A stretch of DNA of 64,000 bases from Diploptera punctata (Eukaryota > Arthropoda > Insecta > Blattodea > Blaberidae): contig JASPKZ010001233.1 in assembly GCA_030220185.1 (NCBI GenBank), positions 3,116,501 through 3,180,500 of the forward strand. The letters are read 5' to 3'. Under the pieces are notes generated by a model, which made no database searches, was not told the origin of the DNA, and was given only the letters and a program-made list of their open reading frames with translations. The translations under genes and the position numbers were made by a program. Positions 31,090-40,744 of the stretch are shown here, in pieces (the stretch's first letter is position 1; every line of letters begins with the position of its first letter).

Positions 31090-34000
31090 GTTGACTTTTG
31101 AACGAGTAATTTAGACTTTTGAACGAGTAATTTTGACTTTTGATAGAGTAATTTCGACTATTCCACGAGTAAATTTGACTTTTGATCGAGTAAATTTGAC
31201 TTTTGATCGAGTAAATTTGACTTTTGAACGAGTAAATTTGACTTTTGAACGAGTAATTTTGACTTTTGATAGAGTAAATTTGACTTTTGAACGAGTAAAT
31301 TTGACTTTTGATCGAGTAATTTCGACTATTCCACGAGTAAATTAGACTTTTGATCGAGTAAATTTGACTTTTGAACGAGTAATTTTGACTTTTGATCGAG
31401 TAAATTTGACTTTTGATCGAGTAAATTTGACTTTTGAACGAGTAAATTTGACTTTTGAACGAGTAATTTTGACTTTTGATAGAGTAAATTTGACTTTTGA
31501 ACGAGTAAATTTGACTTTTGATCGAGTAATTTCGACTATTCCACGAGTAAATTTGACTTTTGATCGAGTAAATTTGACTTTTGATCGAGTAAATTTGACT
31601 TTTGATCGAGTAATTTTGACTTTTGATCGAGTAAATTTGACTTTTGATCGAGTAAATTTGACTTTTGATCGAGTAAATTTGACTTTTGATCTAGTAAATT
31701 TGACTTTTGATCGAGTAAATTTGACTTTTGAACGAGTAATTTTGACTTTTGATCGAGAAAATTTGACTTTTGATCGAGAAAATTTGACTTTTGATCGAGT
31801 AAATTTGACTTTTGATCGAGTAAATTTGACTTTTGATAGAGTAAATTAGACTTTTGATCGAGTAAATTAGACTTTTGATCGAGTAAATTAGACTTTTGAT
31901 CGAGTAAATTAGACTTTTGAACGAGTAATTTTGACTTTTGAACGAGTAATTTTGACTTTTGATAGAGTAAATTTGACTTTTGAACGAGTAAATTTGACTT
32001 TTGAACGAGTAAATTTGACTTTTGATCGAGTAAATTTGACTTTTGATCGAGTAAATTTGACTCTTGATCGAGTAAATTTGACTTTTGATCGAGTAAATTT
32101 GATCGAGTAAATTTGACTTTTGATCGAGTAAATTTGACTTTTGATCGAGTAAATTTGACTTTTGATCGAGTAAATTTGACTTTTGATCGAGTAAATTTGA
32201 CTTTTGATCGAGTAATTTTGACTTTTGATCGAGTAATTTTGACTTTTGATCGAGTAATTTTGACTTTTGATCGAGTAATTTTGACTTTTGATCGAGTAAT
32301 TTTGACTTTTGATCGAGTAATTTTGACTTTTGATCGAGTAATTTTGACTTTTGATCGAGTAATTTTGACTTTTGATCGAGTAATTTTGACTTTTGATCGA
32401 GTAATTTTGACTTTTGATCGAGTAATTTTGACTTTTGATCGAGTAATTTTGACTTTTGATCGAGTAAATTTGACTTTTGATCGAGTAAATTTGACTTTTG
32501 ATCGAGTAAATTTGACTTTTGATCGAGTAATTTTGACTTTTGATCGAGTAAATTTGACTTTTGATCGAGTAAATTTGACTTTTGATCGAGTAAATTTGAT
32601 CGAGTAAATTTGACTTTTGATCGAGTAAATTTGACTTTTGATCGAGTAAATTTGACTTTTGATCGAGTAAATTTGACTTTTGATCGAGTAAATTTGACTT
32701 TTGATCGAGTAAATTTGACTTTTGATCGAGTAATTTTGACTTTTGATCGAGTAAATTTTGACTTTTGATCGAGTAATTTGACTTTTGATCGAGTAATTTT
32801 GACTTTTGATCGAGTAATTTTGACTTTGATCGAGTAATTTTGACTTTTGATCGAGTAATTTTGACTTTTGATCGAGTAATTTTGACTTTTGATCGAGTAA
32901 TTTTGACTTTTGATCGAGTAATTTTGACTTTTGATCGAGTAATTTTGACTTTTGATCGAGTAATTTTGACTTTTGATCGAGTAATTTTGACTTTTGATCG
33001 AGTAATTTGACTTTTGATCGAGTAATTTTGACTTTTGATCGAGTAATTTGACTTTTGATCGAGTAAATTTGACTTTTGATCGAGTAAATTTGACTTTTGA
33101 TCGAGTAAATTTGACTTTTGATCGAGTAAATTTGACTTTTGATCGAGTAAATTTGACTTTGATCGAGTAAATTTGACTTTTGATCGAGTAAATTTGACTT
33201 TTGATCGAGTAAATTTGACTTTTGATCGAGTAAATTTGACTTTTGATCGAGTAAATTTGACTTTTGATCGAGTAATTTTGACTTTTGATCGAGAAATTTG
33301 ACTTTTGATCGAGTAAATTTTGACTTTTGATCGAGTAAATTTTGACTTTTGATCGAGTAATTTGACTTTTGATCGAGTAAATTTGACTTTTGATCGAGTA
33401 ATTTAGACTTTTGATCGAGTAATTTTGACTTTTGATCGAGTAATTTTGACTTTTGATCGAGTAATTTGACTTTTGATCGAGTAAATTTGACTTTTGATCG
33501 AGGTTAATTTGATGACTTTTGATCGAGTAAATTTGACTTTTGATCGAGTAAATTTGACTTTTGATCGAGTAAATTTGACTTTTGATCGAGTAAATTTGAC
33601 TTTTGATCGAGTAAATTTGACTTTTGATCGAGTAAATTTGACTTTTGATCGAGTAAATTTGACTTTTGATCGAGTAAATTTTACTTTTGATCGAGTAATT
33701 TTGACTTTTGATCGAGTAAATTTGACTTTTGATCGAGTAAATTTGACTTTTGATCGAGTAAATTTGACTTTTGATCGAGTAAATTTGACTTTTGATCGAG
33801 TAAATTTTGACTTTTGATCGAGTAATTTTGACTTTTGATCGAGTAATTTTGACTTTTGATCGAGTAATTTTGACTTTTGATCGAGTAATTTTGACTTTTG
33901 ATCGAGTAATTTTTGACTTTGATCGGCGATTGAATAATTTTGACTTTTGATCGGGAATATTTATTTGACTTTTGATCGGGAAAATTTGACTTTTGATCGG

Positions 34001-35040
34001 CGAATAATTTTGACTTTTGATCGAGTGAAATTTTGACTTTTGATCGGCGAATAATTTTGACTTTTGATCGGCGAATAATTTTGACTTTTGATCGGCGAAT
34101 AATTTTGACTTTTGATCGAGCAAGAATAATTTTGACTTTTGATCGACGATCGAGTAATTTGACTTTTGATCGAGTAAATTTGACTTTTGATCGAGTAAAT
34201 TTGACTTTTGATCGAGTAAATTTGACTTTTGCTCGAGTAATTTTGACTTTTGATCGAGTAATTTTGACTTTTGATCGAGTAATTTTGACTTTTGATCGAG
34301 TAATTTTGACTTTTGATCGAGTAATTTTGACTTTTGATCGGCGAATAATTTTGACTTTTGATCGGCGAATAATTTTGACTTTTGATCGGCGAATAATTTT
34401 GACTTTTGATCGGCGAATAATTTTGACTTTTGATCGGCGAATAATTTTGACTTTTGATCGGCGAATAATTTTGACTTTTGATCGGCGAATAATTTTGACT
34501 TTTGATCGGCGAATAATTTTGACTTTTGATCGGCGAATAATTTTGACTTTTGATCGGCGAATAATTTTGACTTTTGATCGGCGAATAATTTTGATCTTTT
34601 GATCGGCGAATAATTTTGACTTTGATCGGCGAATAATTTTGGACTTTTGATCGGCGAATAATTTTGACTTTTTATCGGCGAATAATTTTGACTTTTGATC
34701 GGCGAATAATTTTGACTTTTGATCGGCGAATAATTTTGACTTTTGATCGGCGAATAATTTTGACTTTTGATCGGCGAATAATTTTGACTTTTGATCGGCG
34801 AATAATTTTGACTTTTGATCGGCGAATAATTTTGACTTTTGATCGGCGAATAATTTTGACTTTTGATCGGCGAATAATTTTGACTTTTGATCGGCGAATA
34901 ATTTTGACTTTTGATCGGCGAATAATTTTGACTTTTGATCGGCGAATAATTTTGACTTTTGATCGGCGAATAATTTTGACTTTTGATCGGCGAATAATTT
35001 TTACTTTTGATCGGCGAATAATTTTGACTTTTGATGGAGG
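31090..35040. repeat. 3.9-kb minisatellite array, 21-bp then 24-bp units (~180 units)
   Basis: To about 33900 the unit is GACTTTTGATCGAG plus TAAATTT or TAATTTT (21 bp). From about 33930 a 24-bp variant GACTTTTGATCGGCG plus AATAATTTT appears; after a mixed zone (33900-34320) it takes over to 35040. On the left, variants AACGAG, ATAGAG and a rarer TCGACTATTCCACGAG occur in a longer pattern; the rare variant at 31151, 31319 and 31529 is spaced 168 and 210 bp (8 and 10 units). Right of centre, blocks of TAATTTT and TAAATTT units alternate. Occasional 20- or 22-bp units shift frame, yet the minus strand stays open for 810 codons because the repeat has no stop in any minus frame. Not a gene. Confidence 0.95.
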
Positions 35041-35896
35041 GATTTTGGTCTTTAAAAAAAAGTATCTTTCTAAAATTTTGTAAAATAGTCTATAAATATT
35101 TTAAAGTTTAAATGAAAGGTATTTTGCAGATTATGAGGAGAAATGCTTAGTCTAGTGCTGTTAAAATTACTGAACTCTTTATCGTGTAAAAATATTATAT
35201 TTGAAATTTATCCTCTTTTGAAGTAAGCTGAGAATTAATTTTTTTGGTACAATATGTGTTTTCCTCTCACAGTGTTTTGAGTAGTGTGCAGTTGTTTTTC
35301 TAGAAATTAAGCACACTATTTATTGTAATAAAACCGAAATTGTGAATTATGATAATTTGAATGCTGTCAAGGAAATGTAATTGCATCTAATATTTTACTG
35401 TAAATCTGCTCACAAATTTCCCTGGATATCTCATGTGAATGTATATTTGTTTGTTTACACATACATATGAAAAGAGAATTTAAGAGTACGTAAACCACTG
35501 TGATATATATATATATATTATATATAATATATGATATATTATATAGATATTATGGTAGTAAATTTAAGTATAAACGAACATTTTGTCGGTATGCTAGACC
35601 ATGATTATTATGATTATTATTATTATTGTTATTATAAAATGACTAAGATTTTTGAGCCCTACTATACAACTGTATGTTAGGATTATTGGAATTTAATGTT
35701 GGTCCATTCAATTTATAGGACCCTATTGTCAAAACTGAGTTACAATTTCGCGAATACCAGAAACATCCGGAGATGAATAGTAAATATAAAGTGATCCTAG
35801 TAGGCCTATAGGTCTTAAGAAGCCCTTGATGTAGTAGGAGTTCAAGGCGCCGCATTTGTAAACAATCAGGTACAGATGTTTGTTGGGTTCTCAGAT
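35041..35896. other. Unassigned; AT microsatellite at 35502-35550
   Basis: A palindromic ATATAT/TATATTATATA tract lies at 35502-35550 and a short (ATT)n at 35608-35632. Nothing else recognised. Confidence 0.45.
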
Positions 35897-36420
35897 GGGT
35901 GTGTATTCTTCTTCTTCTTAAATGGCACTACAGCCCAATAAGGACCCTCGCCACGTCAATGAGCCTCCTCCAGACATCCCTCTGCATAGAAAGCCTTTTC
36001 TAATGGTTTATTTGACATTTTTTAAGATCCTGGCGCAGACAACCCCACCATCTATTCTTAGGTGTTCCTCTCAATCTTAGACGCAATTGCCATCTCATTA
36101 ATCCTTTTTTGGTTGCCAGGGTCTTTGTCTATTAATTCAATCCTTCCGAGGTTAACAGTACAGTTTTACAGGATGGGTCGTTAGCCGCATGCCTAACCCC
36201 CAACATGGAGGGCCAGGGAGTCTTCTGTTTGGGTTCCATACTCTAGCTGAGATGGCCTCGTTTGAGGGCGCTAGGCTTCGCCCGAACCTATTCCCAAGGG
36301 TCTTGGCTTGCTGGTCAGGTGGCTGTTTTAATGCCTTCTGTCGTATATCTAGGTATTTATTAGTACATCTACTCAGCATTAATGCACCTCCAGCAATAGG
36401 TATTTGCATAAGATGGATAA
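35897..36420 (-). mobile_element. Family P non-LTR derivative: 5' region joined to 3' end, RT missing
   Basis: The minus-strand right part (36150-36420) carries GGTGCATTAATGCTGAGTAG, TTGGGGGTTAGGCATGCGGC, TAACGACCCATCCTG, a type of sequence I associate with the 5' leader of arthropod EN-RT elements. The left part (35897-36125) reads LMRWQLRLRLRGTPKNRWWG, CLRQDLKKCQINH, RDVWRRLIDVARVLIGL, CHLRRRR, an EN-RT C-terminus ending in a short (GAA)n tail. EN and RT, which should lie between, are absent. An internally deleted, trans-mobilised derivative, or two separate fragments. Confidence 0.6.
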
Positions 36421-36542
36421 TTTAGGAAAGGTAACTGGAGATTATAAGCTACTCAGTCCATTCAGAATTCCCAGGGGTATTGGAAGGTTATGAAATGAAA
36501 GGATATTTGATTAAGGATAGCGGTTTGCTGCTCCTAGTTAAT

Positions 36543-37213
36543 ATTAATGTATAGCGCACAATGTGCAAAGGTTAGTTATTGAATACCGATTGACATTAAT
36601 TACACTGAGCAACAAAAAATACTTTTTTTTTTGTCTCAGAAAGACAAATATGTGATTCTGATAGTATTTTTCTCTTGAATTCAAATATGTTATCGGTTTT
36701 TCTCCACCACGCAAGGTTTCCGAGAGACAAACACTTATTATGATTTCAAACACTTTATTATTTTCTACATTCGTAACTATACAATATTCGAACATTCGGA
36801 CTCGCCTAGAAAGTAAGAAGTGACGATTTTGTGTTATATTTCGCCTGTGGAGCATCCCTCTTGATGGTCCAACAATAATCGGCCAGTATATTAGGATTCC
36901 ATCTGCCTTGATATGTTTTCCATAGCTGAAACCTGCTGATGAGTGTTCCCCGTGCTCATCGCTCACTGCGCCAAGATTTCCCGGGAAGAAATCTAGGTTT
37001 ATTAAAAAAATAGTTATTTAAATCCATTAATTGAAATTAAAAAAACTGTGGGTGATGGAGAAATTCCGAATACATATTTGAAAACACGATAAAAAAACTG
37101 CATTAAGTACAACTATTGGCACTCATGAGACAAAAATCATGTTGATCAGTGTAATAATGTATAGCGCACAATGTGGAAAAGGTTAGTTAATGAATACCGA
37201 TTTACATTAATTA
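36543..37213. repeat. ~60-bp direct repeats flanking the TIR element
   Basis: 36543-36602 and 37152-37213 share ATGTATAGCGCACAATGTG, AGGTTAGTTA and TGAATACCGATT.ACATTAATTA with only about five differences. The left copy ends and the right copy begins exactly at the ends of the TIR element. The right copy also contains the stop of family K (37211-37213). Confidence 0.85.
36603..37151. mobile_element. TIR DNA transposon or MITE (549 bp, ends CACTGAKCAACA)
   Basis: Left end CACTGAGCAACA, right end TGTTGATCAGTG. Inner terminal similarity continues (TTTTTTTGTCTCA against TGAGACAAAAATCAT). TA stands on both sides. The inner part has CTTGATATGTTTTCCATAGC and TTCCCCGTGCTCATCGCTCA. Its 5' ~270 bp match 63756-64000 in inverted orientation. 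An open frame of 140 codons on the minus strand has no transposase motif. TA flanks and CA-starting ends fit Tc1/mariner-like elements, but the second copy lacks the TA, so class is open. Confidence 0.72.
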
Positions 37214-38035
37214 TCTGTCTGTACAGAATCCTGTCAGAGATTGTTCTCCGTTTTTGAACTTTAGCACATGGTATCTTTCACATGACATGCCGCATCGTTC
37301 TCACACGCATTCTGGTCCCGGGTCATGAAACGATTTTGTTTTGCATAGTCCGTGATGGAAGCCGTGTACAGCTAGCCGGGTCACTAGATGTCGTAGCTCG
37401 TAGTTCAGTTTCTTCCAGTCTTCTGAGGTCATAGCATTGGTGGTGTAAAAATCGGTCCAAATTGAATGTTTCTGCTGCAGCTCTCTTAGTTCTACGTTAT
37501 AGTTCGCTGTAGATGGCAGGTACAGTTTCAGTAGTAGCTCTTCTATGAGAAACGACTCTTTTGTCAGTTCATAGACCGTGCGGGGGGGTGCGAACTTTGA
37601 CAGACTCGCTGTCTTTTTCAAATACATCGATTTAACTCTTCCGAGGATTCTAAGGCTGTTGGGGTCCAGATGATCCCATATAAGCCGAAGGCCGCATGTG
37701 GCTATGGGTGTAATCTTGATGTGGAAGTTTTATTGCTGCTTCCATAGGCATCTTGATTATGTCTTTTATCTCGTGCATGGCTTAGATTGTCCTGTCCGTG
37801 ATATGTAGGTTGAAGGCCTATTAGTCGTCTTTGGGGGAGGTGCCATGGTGCTATTGTAAAACCCGGGGGAGATGTGTATGTCTTCAGCCTTTAATTTTCA
37901 GAATATAGCCTGGTACTTGTTTCCCTTGGACGCTAAGATGATCCAGGACTATAGTGCCTCCTGAGTATCGTCGGAGTAACTTGAAACTGCCTTCCACGTA
38001 TCCCAACCGCAAGTTAAAGTTGAATAGTTTGCCCC
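37211..38035 (-). pseudogene. Family K non-LTR retrotransposon, RT C-terminal region with Cys/His finger
   Basis: The minus-strand open frame 37301-37627 reads SMYLKKTASLSKFAPPRTVY, ELTKESFLIEELLLKLYLPS, DWKKLNYELRHLVTRLAVHG, FHHGLCKTKSFHDPGPECV. TGA at 37301-37303 stands where a Cys would complete CVCERC; the frame goes on as ERCGMSCERYHVLKFKNGE to TAA at 37211-37213. Upstream in shifted frames: KITPIATCGLRLIWDHLDPN (37630-37720), YNSTMAPPPKTTNRPSTYIS (~37830), RYSGGTIVLDHLSVQGKQVP (~37930). The CxxC..C..H cluster at the end is typical of the post-RT region in several non-LTR clades. Different from A-G. The 5' edge is near 38035. Recognised as a retroelement, clade unknown. Confidence 0.7.
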
Positions 38036-38321
38036 GAAAACAGATCTAACTACAAATTGTTGGAAGAAAAAAATGTATAATGTTCATTTTGAGGCTATTA
38101 CGTTTATTATATCATATACATTTTAATCTTTCATCTTATTGGAAACATATACAGCCAATTTGAATGCAAAATAACATTCTACTAACTGAATATTAACAAT
38201 TTAATACAGAATTGAGTGCAAAAGTTATCTATGTCTATAGAGTGGAAAAATGATCTAACACATGTTTAACTAAAAATACCACAATAAGAAATAGAAAATG
38301 CATATTGAACAGTGATTTAGT
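38036..38321. other. Unassigned AT-rich stretch
   Basis: No feature recognised. Confidence 0.4.
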
Positions 38322-38322
38322 T

Positions 38323-38364
<42 letters not shown>
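38322..38364. repeat. (AT)n microsatellite
   Basis: About 20 TA units. Confidence 0.95.
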
Positions 38365-38367
<3 letters not shown>

Positions 38368-38499
38368 TTTAATGTTATTTCGTTACATTCTAGTGTTTTA
38401 TTATTTTCACTCAATTTCTCTAAGATTCTGATAGAATTCAGGGAACTGTAGTGGAATGAATTTGCATATGTTAAATGTAAATTGCTATGTGGGACTAAG

Positions 38500-38805
38500 A
38501 GCAGTCCTTGTAGAAAGTTACTTAACCAAGGTAATTTAGTTAACGTCATTTCCCTACAGATGTCAGCAAGTGACATATGGTTAGCGTAAAATATTAAAGA
38601 GCCATCTAGTAGGTAACTAAGGCATTATTTAAATTTTATTCAGAAGCGTGAAGTAATTTTACGATCCCCAAAACCCATGGCTTTAATGTCCAACCCTGAG
38701 GATTTTTGTCTCTTGGATTTTTCCATCCTGAGAAATGGACTGCGGTCGAATTTGAACCTGAGATATTCAGTAGCAAGGAACTTAATCGATATAGCACTGA
38801 GATCA
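38500..38805 (-). mobile_element. SINE1 copy, old
   Basis: Minus-strand head near 38737-38805 with a worn B box (GGTTCAAATTCGACC), then GGATGGAAAAATCCAAGAG, CAAAAATCCTCAGGG (worn CAAGTCCTCCGGG), GCCTTAGTTACC and CATATGTCACTTGCTGACAT. About 25-30% different from the copy at 3791. No TSD found. Confidence 0.65.
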
Positions 38806-39156
38806 ATCGATAGCTGAACAAACTTCCGCTCGGAAAATTCTCACTCATTTTTCTAACAATCATGAATATTTATAGCGTCGGTGAGTTAGTATATGTCGCC
38901 ATTTTCAGGAAGTAATGGTAATTGTGGATAAGACAACGAGAAGCATAGGGTTACTATAAACGATATTATCGATTACAAACTTCAGTAACTATCGTTAGGA
39001 GACCCTTAGAAATGTGATATCGGTATCAATGGAAAGAGAAACTCAAATTACTTTGTTACGTCGGTGACCTGTTGCATATTTATTAATTTCGTAGCTAAGA
39101 GACGATATAACAGAAAAATGGTTGCAAATGAAGATTTAGGAAGGCATTTTGTGTGC
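38806..39156. other. Unassigned stretch
   Basis: Contains GATACCGATATCACATTTCT-like sequence that partly recurs inverted at 39540-39620 (GAGTTTCTCTTCCCATTGATAC; CTATCGTTAGGAGA/TCTAACGATAG), so the HTH fragment lies between weak inverted repeats. Confidence 0.4.
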
Positions 39157-39381
39157 TAGATTTTCACATACCCCGGTCACTGTACAATAGAGTTTAGAAG
39201 AAAATTTGGTGTAGATCCATCCAGTGGGCCCAGTATCCGTAAATGGTATGTTGATTTCAAAACGAGGGGATGCATCTGTAAGCGGAAATCAACCGGTCGC
39301 CCATCAGTAAGTGAGGCAAATGTGGAGCGTGTGAGAGAGTTTCACATGAAGTCCACAGAAATCCACAGTAAAACCCTGTAG
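39145..39381 (+). pseudogene. Transposon-associated HTH domain fragment (DUF4817-like)
   Basis: The open frame after a stop at 39157-39159 reads TIEFRRKFGVDPSSGPSIRK, WYVDFKTRGCICKRKSTGRP, SVSEANVERVREFHMKSTEI, then TAG at 39379-39381. Known: (R)xFRRKFGxxxPSxxxIRxWxxxFxxTG....SGRPxxSxxxVxxVR is the DNA-binding N-terminal module often found in insect genomes next to mariner-type transposase genes. No DDE domain follows. The name is from recognition of the pattern, not a search. Confidence 0.75.
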
Positions 39382-39689
39382 AGAATTAAACATCCCCCAT
39401 GGGTAGAAGATTATATGGAAAAGTTTGAAGTTCCATCTTTCCATCTGCAATTTGGAGTTTCTGTTTCTGTTGATACCAATTTCATGTTTACCAATTTTTG
39501 CTGATTTAAGAGTAACGTGCGTGATTTAACCGAATGGATAACAAGAAATATTTGAGTTTCTCTTCCCATTGATACTAACATCGTGTTTTTAAGTATCTTC
39601 TAACGATAGGTATTCAAGATTGTAATCGGAAAAATCATTTATACAAAATGATAACATTGTACTATTCTACCTGATGACTTAATATCTTC
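39382..39689. other. Unassigned stretch
   Basis: See the inverted-repeat note for 38806-39156. Otherwise nothing recognised. Confidence 0.35.
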
Positions 39690-40072
39690 TTCTTATTCTT
39701 CCTTACAAGTATTAAGCCAAGGCCTGTTACGATCCTATAGAAAATTTTCCCTCCAGCGTTTGATATGACGGCCCAGTGATCTTCGTCCTCTTGGTATATA
39801 ATTATAAACAGCTTTGGGGATCCGATTTGAACTCATTCTTTCTAGATGGTGTTTCCAATTTTGTTGGTACTGTTTAATATATTCCAAAATTGGCAGTCTT
39901 CAATTCTTTTAAGATATCGGTGTCCCTTTTCCGATCCCATCTGGTGTAACCCGCTGTTCTGCGCATGAATCTCATTTCACAAGCCGTTATTCTGCTTCCA
40001 TGTTGTCTTTTTAGTGTCCATGCTTCACTACCATAGGTCAACACTGGTCTAGCCAAAGTGTTATATAAACGT
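39690..40072 (-). mobile_element. Family L non-LTR C-terminal fragment
   Basis: On the minus strand: LYNTLARPVLTYGSEAWTLK, RQHGSRITACEMRFMRRTAG, YTRWDRKRDTDILKELKTAN, then in a shifted frame YQQNWKHHLERMSSNRIPKA and YIPRGRRSLGRHIKRWRENF. This is the YGxExWTL to GRxxKRW segment of an EN-RT element, distinct from A, D and F. 60 codons are open; at least one frameshift at about 39874. No RT core. Confidence 0.82.
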
Positions 40073-40744
40073 TATGTGGTGTTTTTTTTTTGTACAAGGG
40101 ATGGTTTCATAACTTGATTAATATTTCCCAAACTTTTATTATAACTAGTAATTTTTTTCAGGGATATCCTTTTCATCCCAGATAGAGAGATAATATCCAT
40201 GCTATTAGTATCGCAATTTGAATGTGGGGGGTGACAAATGTTTGTTTAATTAGGCTTGACGTTATTTTGGGTGTCGTTAATGTACTGTCTGGGGTATTGG
40301 GCAATATTTCCCTTACGATGAAAACCATAATCAGTATTTGAGGCCTCGAACCTCGAATTTTGATAAGAGCATTAGAGCCATATCAGTAATGTTAAGGGAA
40401 GGATGGAAGCTGTTGATAAACATGGTGTTATGAAGTAGCATTATGTAAATACATTGTTTATAGAACTACGTACTTAAATTCTCTTTTCACTGTATGTTAC
40501 GTGTTTGTAACATAGATAGAGAACATGTGTGCGTGTGTGTGTGTGTGAGTGTGACAGAGAAAAAGTTACAATGAATGTTTTATTCAATAGAGGATACATG
40601 AAGAAATATTATAAAGAATCAAACAAAAAAATTCCATTGTGAAATATTTGCAGTTTTTATAGGTATTATAGGTACCATTATGTAACTTTATTTTTCCATT
40701 GAGAAAAATACACTTGCAAGAAGATGGATATTCAAAAAATGGTT
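40073..40744. other. Unassigned; (GT)n at 40526-40550
   Basis: AT-rich, no element recognised. The GT run is about 10 units with one interruption. Confidence 0.45.

Noticed and set aside
31691..34123. An 810-codon minus-strand open frame (and + frames reading LTFDRVN repeats)
   Set aside because: Units of 21 and 24 bp contain no stop in any minus frame, so length carries no information; indels change frame freely and the peptide is pure repeat.
36544..36966. A transposase gene in the TIR element (140-codon minus frame)
   Set aside because: No DDE or HTH motif, AT-type composition, not kept in the second copy.
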